DNA of 64,000 nucleotides, taken from positions 160,108 through 224,107 of the forward strand of contig CAXXNZ010000025.1 of NCBI GenBank assembly GCA_963676075.2, given 5' to 3'. This document shows positions 1 to 8,634 of this stretch, piece by piece. Under the pieces are notes generated by a model that did no database searches, had not been told where the DNA came from, and saw only the letters and a list, made by a program, of their open reading frames with translations. Within the stretch, counting starts at the first letter, position 1. Each line of letters begins with the position of its first letter. The stretch comes from JAHJQZ01 sp963676075. Lineage in GTDB: Bacteria > Pseudomonadota > Alphaproteobacteria > Rhizobiales > Devosiaceae. The position numbers were made by a program, and so were the translations under genes.

Positions 1-66
1 GACAACTCGCAGCTCACCGCAGAAGCGCTCAACTCCGGTGATCTGACCCTGACAATCGGCGGCTAA
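1..66 (+). CDS. C-terminal end of an unidentified protein (partial)
   Basis: The first 66 bases read in frame as 21 codons followed by TAA, ending in the residues LNSGDLTLTIGG. The stop is followed 30 bases later by a strong hairpin terminator, which fits the end of a real plus-strand gene that begins outside the window. The visible tail is too short to assign a family, and no function is proposed. Confidence 0.55.
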   Translation, partial: DNSQLTAEALNSGDLTLTIGG

Positions 67-95
67 GGCCGCACTGCTGCAATTGGCAAGACGAA

Positions 96-121
96 AAAGG
101 CCCGCCAATTGGCGGGCCTTT
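96..121. terminator. Bidirectional rho-independent terminator
   Basis: The arms GGCCCGCC and GGCGGGCC flank a four-base AATT centre, with an A-run on the left and a T-run on the right. It lies between the convergent ends of the partial plus-strand gene and the minus-strand rhodanese, so it can serve both. Confidence 0.85.
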
Positions 122-145
122 CTTTTCCAGTGACCGGACTGTCGC

Positions 146-616
146 TCAGCAGCATTTCTCCGTCGGCAATCCATCGGCGATCCAGCCAGGAACCTGGCCA
201 TTGCCGGTCATACCGCCATAAACCGAGTAGACCCGGTCGAAACCTGCTTGACTCAGGGCCTTCTGCACCTGGCCGGACCGGTTGGAGGAGGCACAGATAA
301 AGCCGATCTCCTTGTCGGGGTTGGACTGGCGCAGCTCGACCATTTTCTTGAGGAAGTCCGGATCTTGCATATCGACCGTCAGCGCGCCCTTGGCGACGCC
401 GGTCTGCTGCCACTCGGGCGGGGTGCGCACATCGACGATGATCATCTCGCCCTCCTGCTGACGCGCAAGCGCCTCCTGGTCGGTAACGTCACCTTCGTTG
501 GCAGCGCTGACGACATTGGGGAACAAGCCGGTTGCCAGGACAGCGGCAACAACACCTGCTCCGGCAAGTCCGCTGATAAGCGCCCGGCGCTTCGGCGATT
601 TCACTGTGTCGTTCAT
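146..616 (-). CDS. Exported rhodanese-like sulfurtransferase
   Basis: The 156-residue product has an N-terminal export signal: a basic stretch (KSPKRRALISG) is followed by a hydrophobic segment and a likely cleavage site near VVSAA. After it comes one rhodanese domain (about residues 45-150). The motif VDVRTPPEW and the active-site loop CASSNRSG, with the catalytic Cys, are visible. Such proteins move sulfane sulfur between thiols, here presumably in the periplasm. The natural substrate cannot be read from sequence. The frame stays open upstream to 787, but the Met at 616 starts the signal peptide and is preferred. An AT-rich palindrome lies about 140 bases upstream, suggesting a promoter of its own with dedicated regulation. 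Confidence 0.85.
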   Translation of the reverse strand: MNDTVKSPKRRALISGLAGAGVVAAVLATGLFPNVVSAANEGDVTDQEALARQQEGEMIIVDVRTPPEWQQTGVAKGALTVDMQDPDFLKKMVELRQSNPDKEIGFICASSNRSGQVQKALSQAGFDRVYSVYGGMTGNGQVPGWIADGLPTEKCC

Positions 617-752
617 GTCGGTCGATCCTGTTGGATGAGCAAGCCGGCACAACCAGCCATTCGACCGGGCGCGCCAGCGCAATGGTAGACAAAACCTGCG
701 GTTCAGCCACGCCATCGCATAGCGGACGGACTGTCGCAGCCTGTTATTTTCG

Positions 753-766
753 TATATTCTAATATA
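753..766. promoter_or_regulatory. AT-rich palindrome upstream of the rhodanese gene
   Basis: TATATTCTAATATA is a perfect inverted repeat (six-base arms, two-base centre) in GC-rich DNA between a membrane protein gene and the rhodanese gene. AT-rich palindromes of this kind are bound by ArsR-family sulfide sensors such as BigR/SqrR in front of rhodanese genes. Binding here is inference, because no such regulator gene is in the window. Confidence 0.45.
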
Positions 767-826
767 ACGATATTGCTTGCCGGACAAGACGCTTTCTAGC
801 CATTCTAGCCGCGCGTCAAACCGCGT

Positions 827-1105
827 TCAGGCTCGCCAGCGTCGGGCAACGGTGCCGAGCAGACCGGTTGCGGCGCCAATGGCGAACCAGAATCCCAGCG
901 CAAAAATCAGATTGGCGGCATAAGAGTCCGCCAACACGGGAAACCGTGCCTCGACGAACGTCTCAAACATGATCGCCGGAAGCACCAGCCAGAACAGCGG
1001 ATTGAACCCGCCGAGCGTTACGGCAAAGAGCACAAGACCGAGCAGAGCAACCGCCTGCACGATGGCCACCCCGGAAACCAGCCAATCGGGACTGTTTTTC
1101 AGCAC
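827..1105 (-). CDS. Small integral membrane protein of unknown function
   Basis: The 92-residue product contains about three hydrophobic segments (around residues 10-28, 32-48 and 62-82), separated by short loops, and ends in a basic tail (ARRWRA). The start chosen is GTG at 1105, because GGGAGGG lies about five bases upstream on the coding strand. A TTG 33 bases further upstream keeps the frame open but has no ribosome site. I do not recognise the family. It lies between the metal exporter gene and the rhodanese gene on the same strand, about 120 bases downstream of the exporter, and could be co-transcribed with it. Confidence 0.6.
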   Translation of the reverse strand: MLKNSPDWLVSGVAIVQAVALLGLVLFAVTLGGFNPLFWLVLPAIMFETFVEARFPVLADSYAANLIFALGFWFAIGAATGLLGTVARRWRA

Positions 1106-1221
1106 AACACCCTCCCTGCAGCGCACAGCACGCGGCAAACCCCGGCGCCATCGCCATGCGATGCGCTGGTCTTGCCATGGGTTCTTGTTCGCTTTCGGGC
1201 GTAAGTTGGCGGCAAACCGTC

Positions 1222-2301
1222 TCAGGTGCAGTCGGCGCAGGCCTCAGCCATCGGCGCGTCGGCATCTTCGATCTCGATGGTGGCGTGGTCGATGTCGAAA
1301 TCGGATGCCAGACCGGAGCGGATTCGCGTGAGAACGGCGTCAGCATCGGCACCCTTCGCGAGGCGTGCATGCAGCGTTGCCATATGCCGTTCCTCGCTGA
1401 TCGACCAGACATGGACGTGATGGATATCGGCAAGCCCCGGCACCGTCGCCATCAGACGCTCGGCCATCTGGCGCCGGTCGACTTCCACCGGCGCGCCTTC
1501 GAGCAGGATATGGCCGGATTCCCGGATCAGCATCGCAGCGCTTCTGAGGATCAGCACCGCGACCAGCACCGACAGAATCGGGTCGATCGGCATCCAACCG
1601 GTCGCCATGATGACGCCAGCGGCGACGATGGCGGCGACCGAGCCGAGCAGGTCGCCCATCACATGCAGCGTCGCACCGCGCATGTTGAGATTGTGCCTGT
1701 CGCCGCCGTGCAGGATCAGGAAGACAATGACATTGACCAAAAGGCCGGCGACGGCAACGACCAGCATCGTGCCGCCGAGGATTTCGGGCGGCGCCATCAA
1801 TCTCAGGATCGCCTCGTAGATGATGATCGCCGCGATGACGAACAGCGCCAGTCCGTTGATGAAAGCAGCAAGGATCGCCACGCGATCAAAGCCATAGGTC
1901 CACTGGCGCGAAGCGGGACGCGCCGCCACGCGCAGCGCGATGAAGGCCAGAACCAGCGCGGCAAAGTCAGTGAACATGTGCCCGGCATCGGCCAAAAGCG
2001 CCAGCGAACCGGAAATCAGCCCACCGCCAATCTCGACGGCCATGAAGGTGCCGGTCAGCACCGCCGCCCAGGCGAGCCGTTTGCCATTGCTGGATTCGGC
2101 CCGCATATGGCTGTGCGTGTGGCCTTTGTGACCATGTCCATGTCCGTGGCCATGCCCATGACTGTGTGTGCCCTTGCCGGCGTGTGCATGTGAAGCCGCC
2201 GGGTCGCCATGGCGGCCCGAGTGGTCGTGATCATGCTCCGCCGCCGGCATTGCTTCTGTCGCCCCGTGTGCATCGGTTTTCGCGTTATGGTGATCGGCCA
2301 T
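1222..2301 (-). CDS. CDF-family divalent metal efflux transporter (CzcD/DmeF-like)
   Basis: The 359-residue product is a cation diffusion facilitator that exchanges cytoplasmic Zn2+, Co2+ or similar ions for protons at the inner membrane. The first 66 residues are rich in His, including the run HSHGHGHGHGHGHKGHTHSH, a likely metal buffer. Six transmembrane segments follow (about residues 75-250). The metal-site signatures HMFTD in TM2 and HVMGD in TM5 both have the H-x3-D pattern seen in Zn/Co-transporting members. The cytoplasmic C-terminal domain contains the conserved HHVHVWSI segment. The gene is preceded by a perfect 14-base palindrome about 80 bases upstream, so metal-responsive repression is plausible. 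Which ion it exports cannot be read from sequence. Confidence 0.9.
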   Translation of the reverse strand: MADHHNAKTDAHGATEAMPAAEHDHDHSGRHGDPAASHAHAGKGTHSHGHGHGHGHGHKGHTHSHMRAESSNGKRLAWAAVLTGTFMAVEIGGGLISGSLALLADAGHMFTDFAALVLAFIALRVAARPASRQWTYGFDRVAILAAFINGLALFVIAAIIIYEAILRLMAPPEILGGTMLVVAVAGLLVNVIVFLILHGGDRHNLNMRGATLHVMGDLLGSVAAIVAAGVIMATGWMPIDPILSVLVAVLILRSAAMLIRESGHILLEGAPVEVDRRQMAERLMATVPGLADIHHVHVWSISEERHMATLHARLAKGADADAVLTRIRSGLASDFDIDHATIEIEDADAPMAEACADCT

Positions 2302-2381
2302 GCCGGTATCTCCGCGTCGTTCTGACGACCCAAATCTGGGCTTCAGGCCTCCGACTTGTCAAGGGATGGGAAAAAATAATC

Positions 2382-2395
2382 TATTGAATTCAATA
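2382..2395. promoter_or_regulatory. Palindrome upstream of the metal exporter gene
   Basis: TATTGAATTCAATA is a perfect 14-base palindrome within an AT-rich patch (2370-2406), 80 bases before the exporter's start. It is a good candidate operator for a metal-responsive repressor. The regulator itself is not in the window. Confidence 0.45.
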
Positions 2396-2867
2396 TGTTA
2401 TACTGTTTCATCCGAAGACGTCCCTAAGCACGACATGTCACTCGGACCGACGCCGATTGCGTCAAACCGAACCAAACTACCGGACCTGCGGATTAAGCTC
2501 GGCCAAGCCAGCAGAAATGACTGGCAACATCCAGGACGATTGCTGAGCCAATGATCTACCGAGACAACGGCGTCAGGGGGGCTTTGCCTGTGACGGTGGC
2601 GTACAGACATCGCCACAGAACGCACGACGGCCGCCAAACCACAGCTAGGAGCGCCCCCAGCAGACAATGGTGGCTCGCCAAACATAGCGGATCTGATTTC
2701 GAGGACGAGGAAATCACGAGGCGATGGCCCGCCCCGCAAACAGCAGCAGCCACCAGAACTGTCTAGCTAGACACCATCGGAAACGGACCATGCCAGCGAG
2801 ACCATCGGACGATGGCGGGGAGCGCAGACACTATCGACAGCTGTGCTCGGTGATGAGGCCGAGCCAG

Positions 2868-2908
2868 AAAACATGCCTGCCGGGGGATGCGATCGCCGGC
2901 AGGCATGT
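2868..2908 (-). terminator. Rho-independent terminator of the FixJ-like gene
   Basis: A perfect 13-base-pair inverted repeat (2871-2883 with 2896-2908, core CATGCCTGCCGG) has a 12-base loop. On the minus strand it is followed by TTTTC. It lies about 100 bases downstream of the regulator's stop codon. Confidence 0.75.
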
Positions 2909-3010
2909 CCACAGTCCGGTCCGCGTTCCCGAAAAGCTTTGGCAACTTCACGCTGAAACCGTGTCCAAAGCACCTGCCACCGCGATGCACCACATGGCGA
3001 ATCCCGATGC

Positions 3011-3652
3011 TCAGCTGGTCAAGACAATCCGCATCAGATCGGCCGTGTTGCGCGCGCCCAGTTTTTCCATCACCCGCGCCCGATGCACTTCAACGGTGCG
3101 CGGCGAAATGCCAAGCTCGCGCCCGGCCTCCTTGTTGGACTGGCCATTGGTGATCAATTGCAGGACTTCGCGCTCGCGCGGGGTCAACTGGCTGAACCCC
3201 CGAATCTCGATGGGGCGCCGCCCCCCTTGATGGGCGCCGACATGAACATCGCGCCTCAGCGCATCACGCACCGACTGCAACAGGCGTTCGGTGTCGATCG
3301 GCTTGGCAACGACATCGCTGGCGCCAGCTTTCATCGCCGCGACCGCCAGATCGATTTCCGGCCTGTCCGCAACCATGAAAACCGGCGTTCCGGTGCGCAT
3401 CGCCTTGATACGCTTGAGCACATTGAGCCCTTCTTTGCCATCGAGCTCGATATTCAGGACGATAACGTCGGGCGCACGAGTCGCCAGAGAGGAAAAAAGT
3501 CCTTGGGCGTTCAGCGAAAATACGGTCTGAAATCCTTCGAGGCGGAACAGAACGCTCAAGGCCTCACAGGTTGACGGGTCCTGATCCGCGATATGGACGA
3601 GGCGATCCGGTTGAGAAAAGAGTGGTAGTAGACTTTTCCTGTCATTTTCCAC
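3011..3652 (-). CDS. FixJ/NarL-type response regulator with a degenerate receiver domain
   Basis: The 213-residue product has a receiver domain (about residues 17-130) and a C-terminal LuxR-type helix-turn-helix (about 148-213, with LTPREREVLQLITNGQSNKE). The helix-turn-helix is typical of FixJ-family DNA-binding regulators. The conserved Lys (K117 in AKPID) and acidic pocket residue (D23) are present. However, the phosphoacceptor position reads VLN instead of VLD (N67), and the switch Thr/Ser position is Ala95. The codon AAT for Asn is unambiguous. The protein therefore probably cannot be switched by ordinary Asp phosphorylation and may act constitutively or sense something else. No histidine kinase gene is adjacent. 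Palindromes in its upstream region suggest autoregulation. Confidence 0.85.
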   Translation of the reverse strand: MENDRKSLLPLFSQPDRLVHIADQDPSTCEALSVLFRLEGFQTVFSLNAQGLFSSLATRAPDVIVLNIELDGKEGLNVLKRIKAMRTGTPVFMVADRPEIDLAVAAMKAGASDVVAKPIDTERLLQSVRDALRRDVHVGAHQGGRRPIEIRGFSQLTPREREVLQLITNGQSNKEAGRELGISPRTVEVHRARVMEKLGARNTADLMRIVLTS

Positions 3653-3849
3653 CGCATATACAATATCTTGCCTCGAGATTTGTCACAACGTAACACTCGA
3701 GTAATCGGGCGAAAGACGCGTCCTGATCGGGCTGGCGATGGCCCCAAAACCGTTTCGCAAAACGCGATTTGCGCCCGTTCTTAAGTTAATGTTCCACGCA
3801 AAATGCTATAAGTGGTCATGCCGTACGACCATGTAAGTACGTAGGTATC

Positions 3850-3863
3850 ATTACCTAGGTAAT
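3850..3863. promoter_or_regulatory. Palindrome cluster upstream of the FixJ-like gene
   Basis: ATTACCTAGGTAAT is a perfect 14-base palindrome. Just before it, at 3834-3848, GTAAGTACGTAGGTA repeats related TACGTA/AGGTA half-sites. The cluster lies about 200 bases upstream of the regulator's start, in a 358-base intergenic region (3653-4010) that otherwise holds only a hairpin after mscL. It is an operator candidate, with no known matching site in my knowledge. Confidence 0.45.
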
Positions 3864-3926
3864 AGGCTCTATATCCTATTTTTCTCGATTTCAATAGGAA
3901 ATTTTGCCTTTTTGCGACAAGCTGAT

Positions 3927-3952
3927 CACGGGCCGTCGGAAGACGGCCCGTG
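3927..3952 (-). terminator. Hairpin downstream of mscL
   Basis: CACGGGCCGTC pairs with GACGGCCCGTG around a four-base loop, 59 bases after the mscL stop. The T-run that usually follows is missing on both strands, so termination strength is uncertain. Confidence 0.55.
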
Positions 3953-4010
3953 TCCACCCGCAGCTGCGGTGCTCTGATCAGATGCCGCGCGTCACAATCG
4001 GCAGGCGCGG

Positions 4011-4433
4011 CTACTTCTTCAACAGGTCGCGGATCTCGGTAAGCAGCGCGATGTCAGCTGGAGGTCCAGCCGGGATATCCTGCTTTTCCGCTTCCTTGCG
4101 CTTCAGCGCGTTCATCGCCTTGACCACCAGGAACAGGGCGAACGCGATGATGACGAACTTGACGATGGCGTTGATGAACAACCCGATATTAAGGGTCGGC
4201 ACGCCGGCCTCTTTGGCCGCGTCGATGGTGTTGTAGACAATGCCCTTGGTGTCGGCGAGCGGCACGAACCAGGTCGAGAAATCGATGCCGCCAATGATGA
4301 TGCCGATCACCGGCATGAAGATATCGTCGACCAGCGAAGAGACGATGGCGCCGAAGGCCGCGCCGATGATGATGCCGACCGCGAGGTCGACCATGTTGCC
4401 CTTGAGGGCAAATTCCCTGAATTCCTTGAACAT
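4011..4433 (-). CDS. mscL: Large-conductance mechanosensitive channel MscL
   Basis: The 140-residue product matches MscL along its length. It begins with MFKEFREFALKGNMVDLAVG, followed by the pore-lining TM1 (VGIIIGAAFGAIVSSLVDDI), the periplasmic loop, TM2 (about residues 75-97) and a cytoplasmic helix ending in LLTEIRDLLKK. The channel opens under membrane tension during hypo-osmotic shock to release solutes. The Met at 4433 is chosen because GGGGG lies just upstream and the family begins there, although the frame is open to 4472. It is a single gene divergent from the PodJ-like gene. Confidence 0.95.
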   Translation of the reverse strand: MFKEFREFALKGNMVDLAVGIIIGAAFGAIVSSLVDDIFMPVIGIIIGGIDFSTWFVPLADTKGIVYNTIDAAKEAGVPTLNIGLFINAIVKFVIIAFALFLVVKAMNALKRKEAEKQDIPAGPPADIALLTEIRDLLKK

Positions 4434-4675
4434 GTATCCCCCTTGCCGGCTGCCACCCCATATTTCCGGCATGCCTGCTCGCTAACAAAACCCAACGCCG
4501 TCAGCACATGTTGAACCGCAGTGACGGCGCGTGTTGCCTTGCCGGATTCGCACAAGAAAAACCTCTGATTCCGGCAAAGGTTAACCGGTTCTTTACCATG
4601 TTTTCCAAAGAGTGCGAATGGCGGAGTCTTGTGAATCGCAGACCCGTGACCGCGTGCATGTGATTGGAACTGTTT

Positions 4676-7600
4676 ATGGCGCGTCCACAAACGCAAGATC
4701 GTTGGTCCGAACCGGAGCGAACATCCGGTTACACGGATTGGGATTCGTTGCGCCATGACCTCGAAAACCTGCTGCGCCAGGTCGAGAACCGCCACGTTTT
4801 CGGCGAGCCGAACGCGCCGCGCCAGGAACCGCGCCAGCCAAACGATGCCAATGCCCGCCATCAGGCGGCTCTGCGCTCGGTACAAAAAGCCGTGGAGCGC
4901 TTTTCCGAGGCGGCACAGAGCGCTGCCGCCCATCCGCGCGACGATCTCGAAGCCGCCATCAGCGAAATTCGCGCCCGCACCAGCATGGACGCGCGCGAGA
5001 CCGACCGGTCCGGATACGATCCGCGCCAAACCGGTTTTGCCCACGATGCAGGACCGCGTCCCACCTCTCCGGATTTCGAGGCGCGGACGTCACACGCACC
5101 ACATCTGCCGCGGCCGATGCCGCGCGCACCCATGGGCGCATCCGAATCCGACTACTACGATGATTACAACCGCGCCGATGCAAGGCGTGAGCCGGCCCGG
5201 ACAACGCCGCCGCGCGATGCCGAGGCAATCGAAGGCCTTAGGCGCCTGACCGGGGCCGTCTCCGCCATGAGCGGACGCCTAGAGCGCCTCGAAGCCGACA
5301 TGCACGCCACCCGCGAGGCCTCGGGCGATATCGCCGAGGTCGCCGCCCAGGTCGGGCAATTGACCCATGTCGTCGAACTTCTGGCCGGCGCCGTCGGCGA
5401 GCAGAGCCAGTTCAAGCGCCTTGAAAGCCAGATCGCCGATCTGGCCCGGCTCTACGCCGAAGGTGAAAAACCCGAGATCAATGCCCTCACCCGCCGCATT
5501 GATGATTTGAGCGCCACCGTCGACCGCCTCGCCAGTCTGCAGGTCGAGGAGGGTGGACGCGCCGCCCGTGGGGTCGAAAGCATCGTTACCGGCCAGCAGG
5601 ACGCCGCCCGCACCCAGACCCAGGCCTTCAAGTCCCAGGGCGAGACGATGCACGCTATCGAGAATGGCGTGCGCGCCATCTATGACCGCATCGACGCCCT
5701 CGAACAGGCCTACGCGATTGCCCCCGAAGATCTTGACCGCCTGACCCGGGAGATGAGCGGGGTCACCCAGGCGCTGAAGACGTCCGGTGATGCCGAAACG
5801 CTGGCGGGCATCGTCGACAGGCTCGAAACCCTGTCCGGACAGATCGATGGCATGGGCCGGGCCGGCGACAATACGGTTGCCGAACTGAGCCATGACGTGC
5901 GCGCCCTGAGCGACGCCGTGCGCGAAGCGATCGAGCCACGCTTTGCCGCCCTCGAATCGCGCATCGATACGCTCTCGAACCGTATGGGCGAAACAGCGCC
6001 CAACACTGCGCCGGACTTCTCCGAGCTCGAAGCACAGATCCGCCAGCTCGCCGCGCGCATGGACCAGACCGGCCAGCAACTCGACGGGCTTGCAGAGATG
6101 TACAAGGCCGATGCCGGCCGGGAAAACGGACCCGACATGCAGGCGTTGGCGAAAATGGTCGCCGAGAGCGCCTCCGAGGAAATGGCGCGCCTGCGCGGCA
6201 GCGAGAGTGGGCTCGGCAGCACCGATCTGGATGCCCTCGAAGCCAGACTATCCAGGATGTTCGACGAACGCCGGGCCGCCGACGGTCCCGGACCGCTCGG
6301 CGACATGGCCGACAATCTGACCAGGGTCGATGAAAGGCTTGATCGTCTCGAGGCGACGCTGGTCGGCCTGTCAACTCAGGTTGCCAGTCCCGATAGGGAC
6401 GCACCGTCACAGGCGCGCGCCCGCAAGACCGCCACGCAGGGCGGCGCTGCGGACAACCAAGACGCGATGCTGGGCAACGGCACAGTCTCCGGAACAGCGG
6501 AACCGCCTGCCGCCCCAAACCCGATGCCCCCGTCTCGTGACCGGCAAGACGCCGCGATTGAAGACACAGGCGCTTTTTCCGATCCCTTGACCAAGCCGTC
6601 CTCACCGCGCCGGGCCCAGCGCGACGACGCCATGCCGCACGCGCCGGGCGACGAGCGGCCGCTGGTCGACGACGAACTGTCGATGCTGATCGCTCCGGTC
6701 GAGGATTGGTCCACCATCGGGATCGACGAGCCTCTCAAGCGCCAGCCAAGCCCGTCGCCAGCGCCCCAAGCCGGCAAGGAACCACCCAAACCCGAAGCGT
6801 CCGCACCCGCGCCGAAGCCGCGGCCCAAGACGATCGATCCGTCAGAGATCGAACGCCCGGCGCCACCGCGTTCGAGCTTCGAAGAGGAAATGTCCGGCTT
6901 CACGCCGATCCGCGACACCAATGACGATGCCCACACCGATCGTCACGACGCCGGGCCGGACGACGACATCGAATCGACGCCAGCCGACCGCAGCACCTTC
7001 ATCGCTGCGGCACGGCGCGCGGTCCGGTCCAGTCAAGATGCCCGCGCTGCCGCCGACGCCGAGCCGAAGTCCCTGTTCGGCCGTGCCTTGGCACGTTTCC
7101 AGAATACCAAGACGTCGTCACCGGCGGACACTCCCGGCGCACCCGGGCTTGAGCCGGCGCCAGAGCCGGCGCCTGTCGAGACCTCGGTCGAGCCGGAGGC
7201 ACCGGTACGGAACTACGCGCGTGGACGCGCAACGATCGAGGATTTCGAAGCCGATCTGGACGACAAGCTTTTCAATGAGCTGAGCGGCAAGAAACAGGGC
7301 AGTTTCCTGGCGCGAAACCGCCGTGCGCTGATGCTCGCCGGTGCTCTCGTGGTCACCGTGCTGCTGGCGGCCAACCTGATCGTTCAGAGATTGGCTCCTC
7401 CGGCGGCTGCCACGCCGGACGCGATCAGTGCCATTGAACCGGAACAGACCACGCTGCCCAACACGCTGCTCGACCCCAACCCGACCGGATCGATCAATCC
7501 CGATGTCGCGGTAAAAATGAGCGCGCCATTGCAGCCGGAACCACCGCGCCAGGTCCTGCCGAGCACGCTGACGTCCGAACCGCTGCCCGGAACCTCGACG

Positions 7601-8531
7601 CTCGATCCGACCTTCACCCATTCGGTGCCGCCAGCCGATACCCCGCAACTGATACCCGAGCCGACCCCGGTCAAGCTCGATCTGCCCCCGGAATCCGTCG
7701 GTCCGCTGGAATTGCGCCAGGCAGCGGCAGACGGCGACCCGCGCGCCCAGTTCGAAATCGGCGCCATCTATACCGAAGGCACCGTAACCGCTCAGGATTT
7801 CAAATCCGCATCGGTCTGGTACGAACGCGCCGCGGCGCAGGGCTTTGTCCCGGCGCAATACCGGCTCGGGAATCTGTACGAGCATGGCAACGGTTGTCGA
7901 CAAGGATCTCGAGGAGGCGCGCTTGTGGTATTCACGCGCCGCCGAAGCGGGCAATCGCATGGCCATGCACAATCTGGCTTCGCTCTACGCCAGTGGCGAC
8001 CTCGGCGAACAAAAATTCACCACCGCCGCCGAGTGGTTCGAGCGCGCCGCGAATACCGGCCTGACGGACAGCCAGTTCAATCTCGGCATGCTCTATGCGC
8101 GCGGACTGGGGGTCACCCAGGATCTCAAGGCCTCCTACAAATGGTTCGCGCTGGCCGCCGAGGAAGGCGACAAGGATGCGGCGACAGCCCGTGACGATGT
8201 CGGCAAGTCGCTCGATGCCGAGGCGCTCAAGACCGCAAAGGCCGAGGTCAGCGCCTGGCACATGACGCCGATAAACATTCCCGCCAATTTTGCACCGATC
8301 GGCACCTGGTCGAAGACTTTCGATCCCGGACAGACCATCACCGAAAAGAAGGTCACCGAAGGCGTGCAGCGGGCTCTGGTACGGCTCGGCTACGATCCTG
8401 GATCGGTCGATGGCGTCATGGGACCCAAGACCAATCAGGCGATCAAGGACTTCGAACAGGTCATCGGCATGTCGCCGACCGGGCTGATCAATCCGCGACT
8501 GCTTGCCGTACTGGGAAGCCAGCCCGTCTAG
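4676..8531 (+). CDS. podJ: PodJ-like polar localization protein with SEL1 repeats, broken by a frameshift
   Basis: Read through one frame change, the gene encodes about 1284 residues with the PodJ layout. A long cytoplasmic coiled-coil region (about residues 180-600) is followed by a Pro/Ala/Asp-rich linker, one transmembrane segment (LMLAGALVVTVLLAANLIV, about 882-902) and periplasmic SEL1/TPR-like repeats (from about 1010). A peptidoglycan-binding domain lies at the C-terminus (RLGYDPGSVDGVMGPKTN). In related bacteria PodJ organizes the cell pole. The first frame runs out of register after EHGNG at 7894. The second frame resumes at once with VDKDLEEARLWYSRAAE, so an extra T at 7894-7895 explains the break. 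Without correction the first frame stops at 8194, inside the repeats. ATG 4676 is preferred over TTG 4664. A PodJ-like role is inferred from domain order. Confidence 0.75.
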
Positions 8532-8634
8532 TGTAAAGACGTCTGCGGCTTACCAGCGTTTGCGTTGACTCACACTGCGTGCGGCGCGAGCATGGTCGCG
8601 CGGGTGTGTGTTCGTCCCGAGGTTGTCTCACCAG

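Larger units (their letters stand above)
2302..3010. other. Gene-poor interval between the CDF exporter and the FixJ-like gene
   Basis: These 709 bases hold the exporter promoter region on the left and the terminator of the FixJ-like gene on the right (about 2868-2908). The middle, 2410-2865, has only short overlapping open frames with no recognisable motif, signal or ribosome site. I see no gene, tRNA or mobile-element remnant in it. Confidence 0.5.

Noticed and set aside
2100..2170. Short tandem repeats resembling a CRISPR or microsatellite
   Set aside because: These are codons for the His-Gly tract of the CDF exporter. The same holds for 34130-34220 in the CbiX tail.
2398..3230. Short overlapping frames in the interval before the FixJ-like gene
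   Set aside because: They lack ribosome sites, signals or motifs, and most overlap a terminator or the antisense strand of the regulator.
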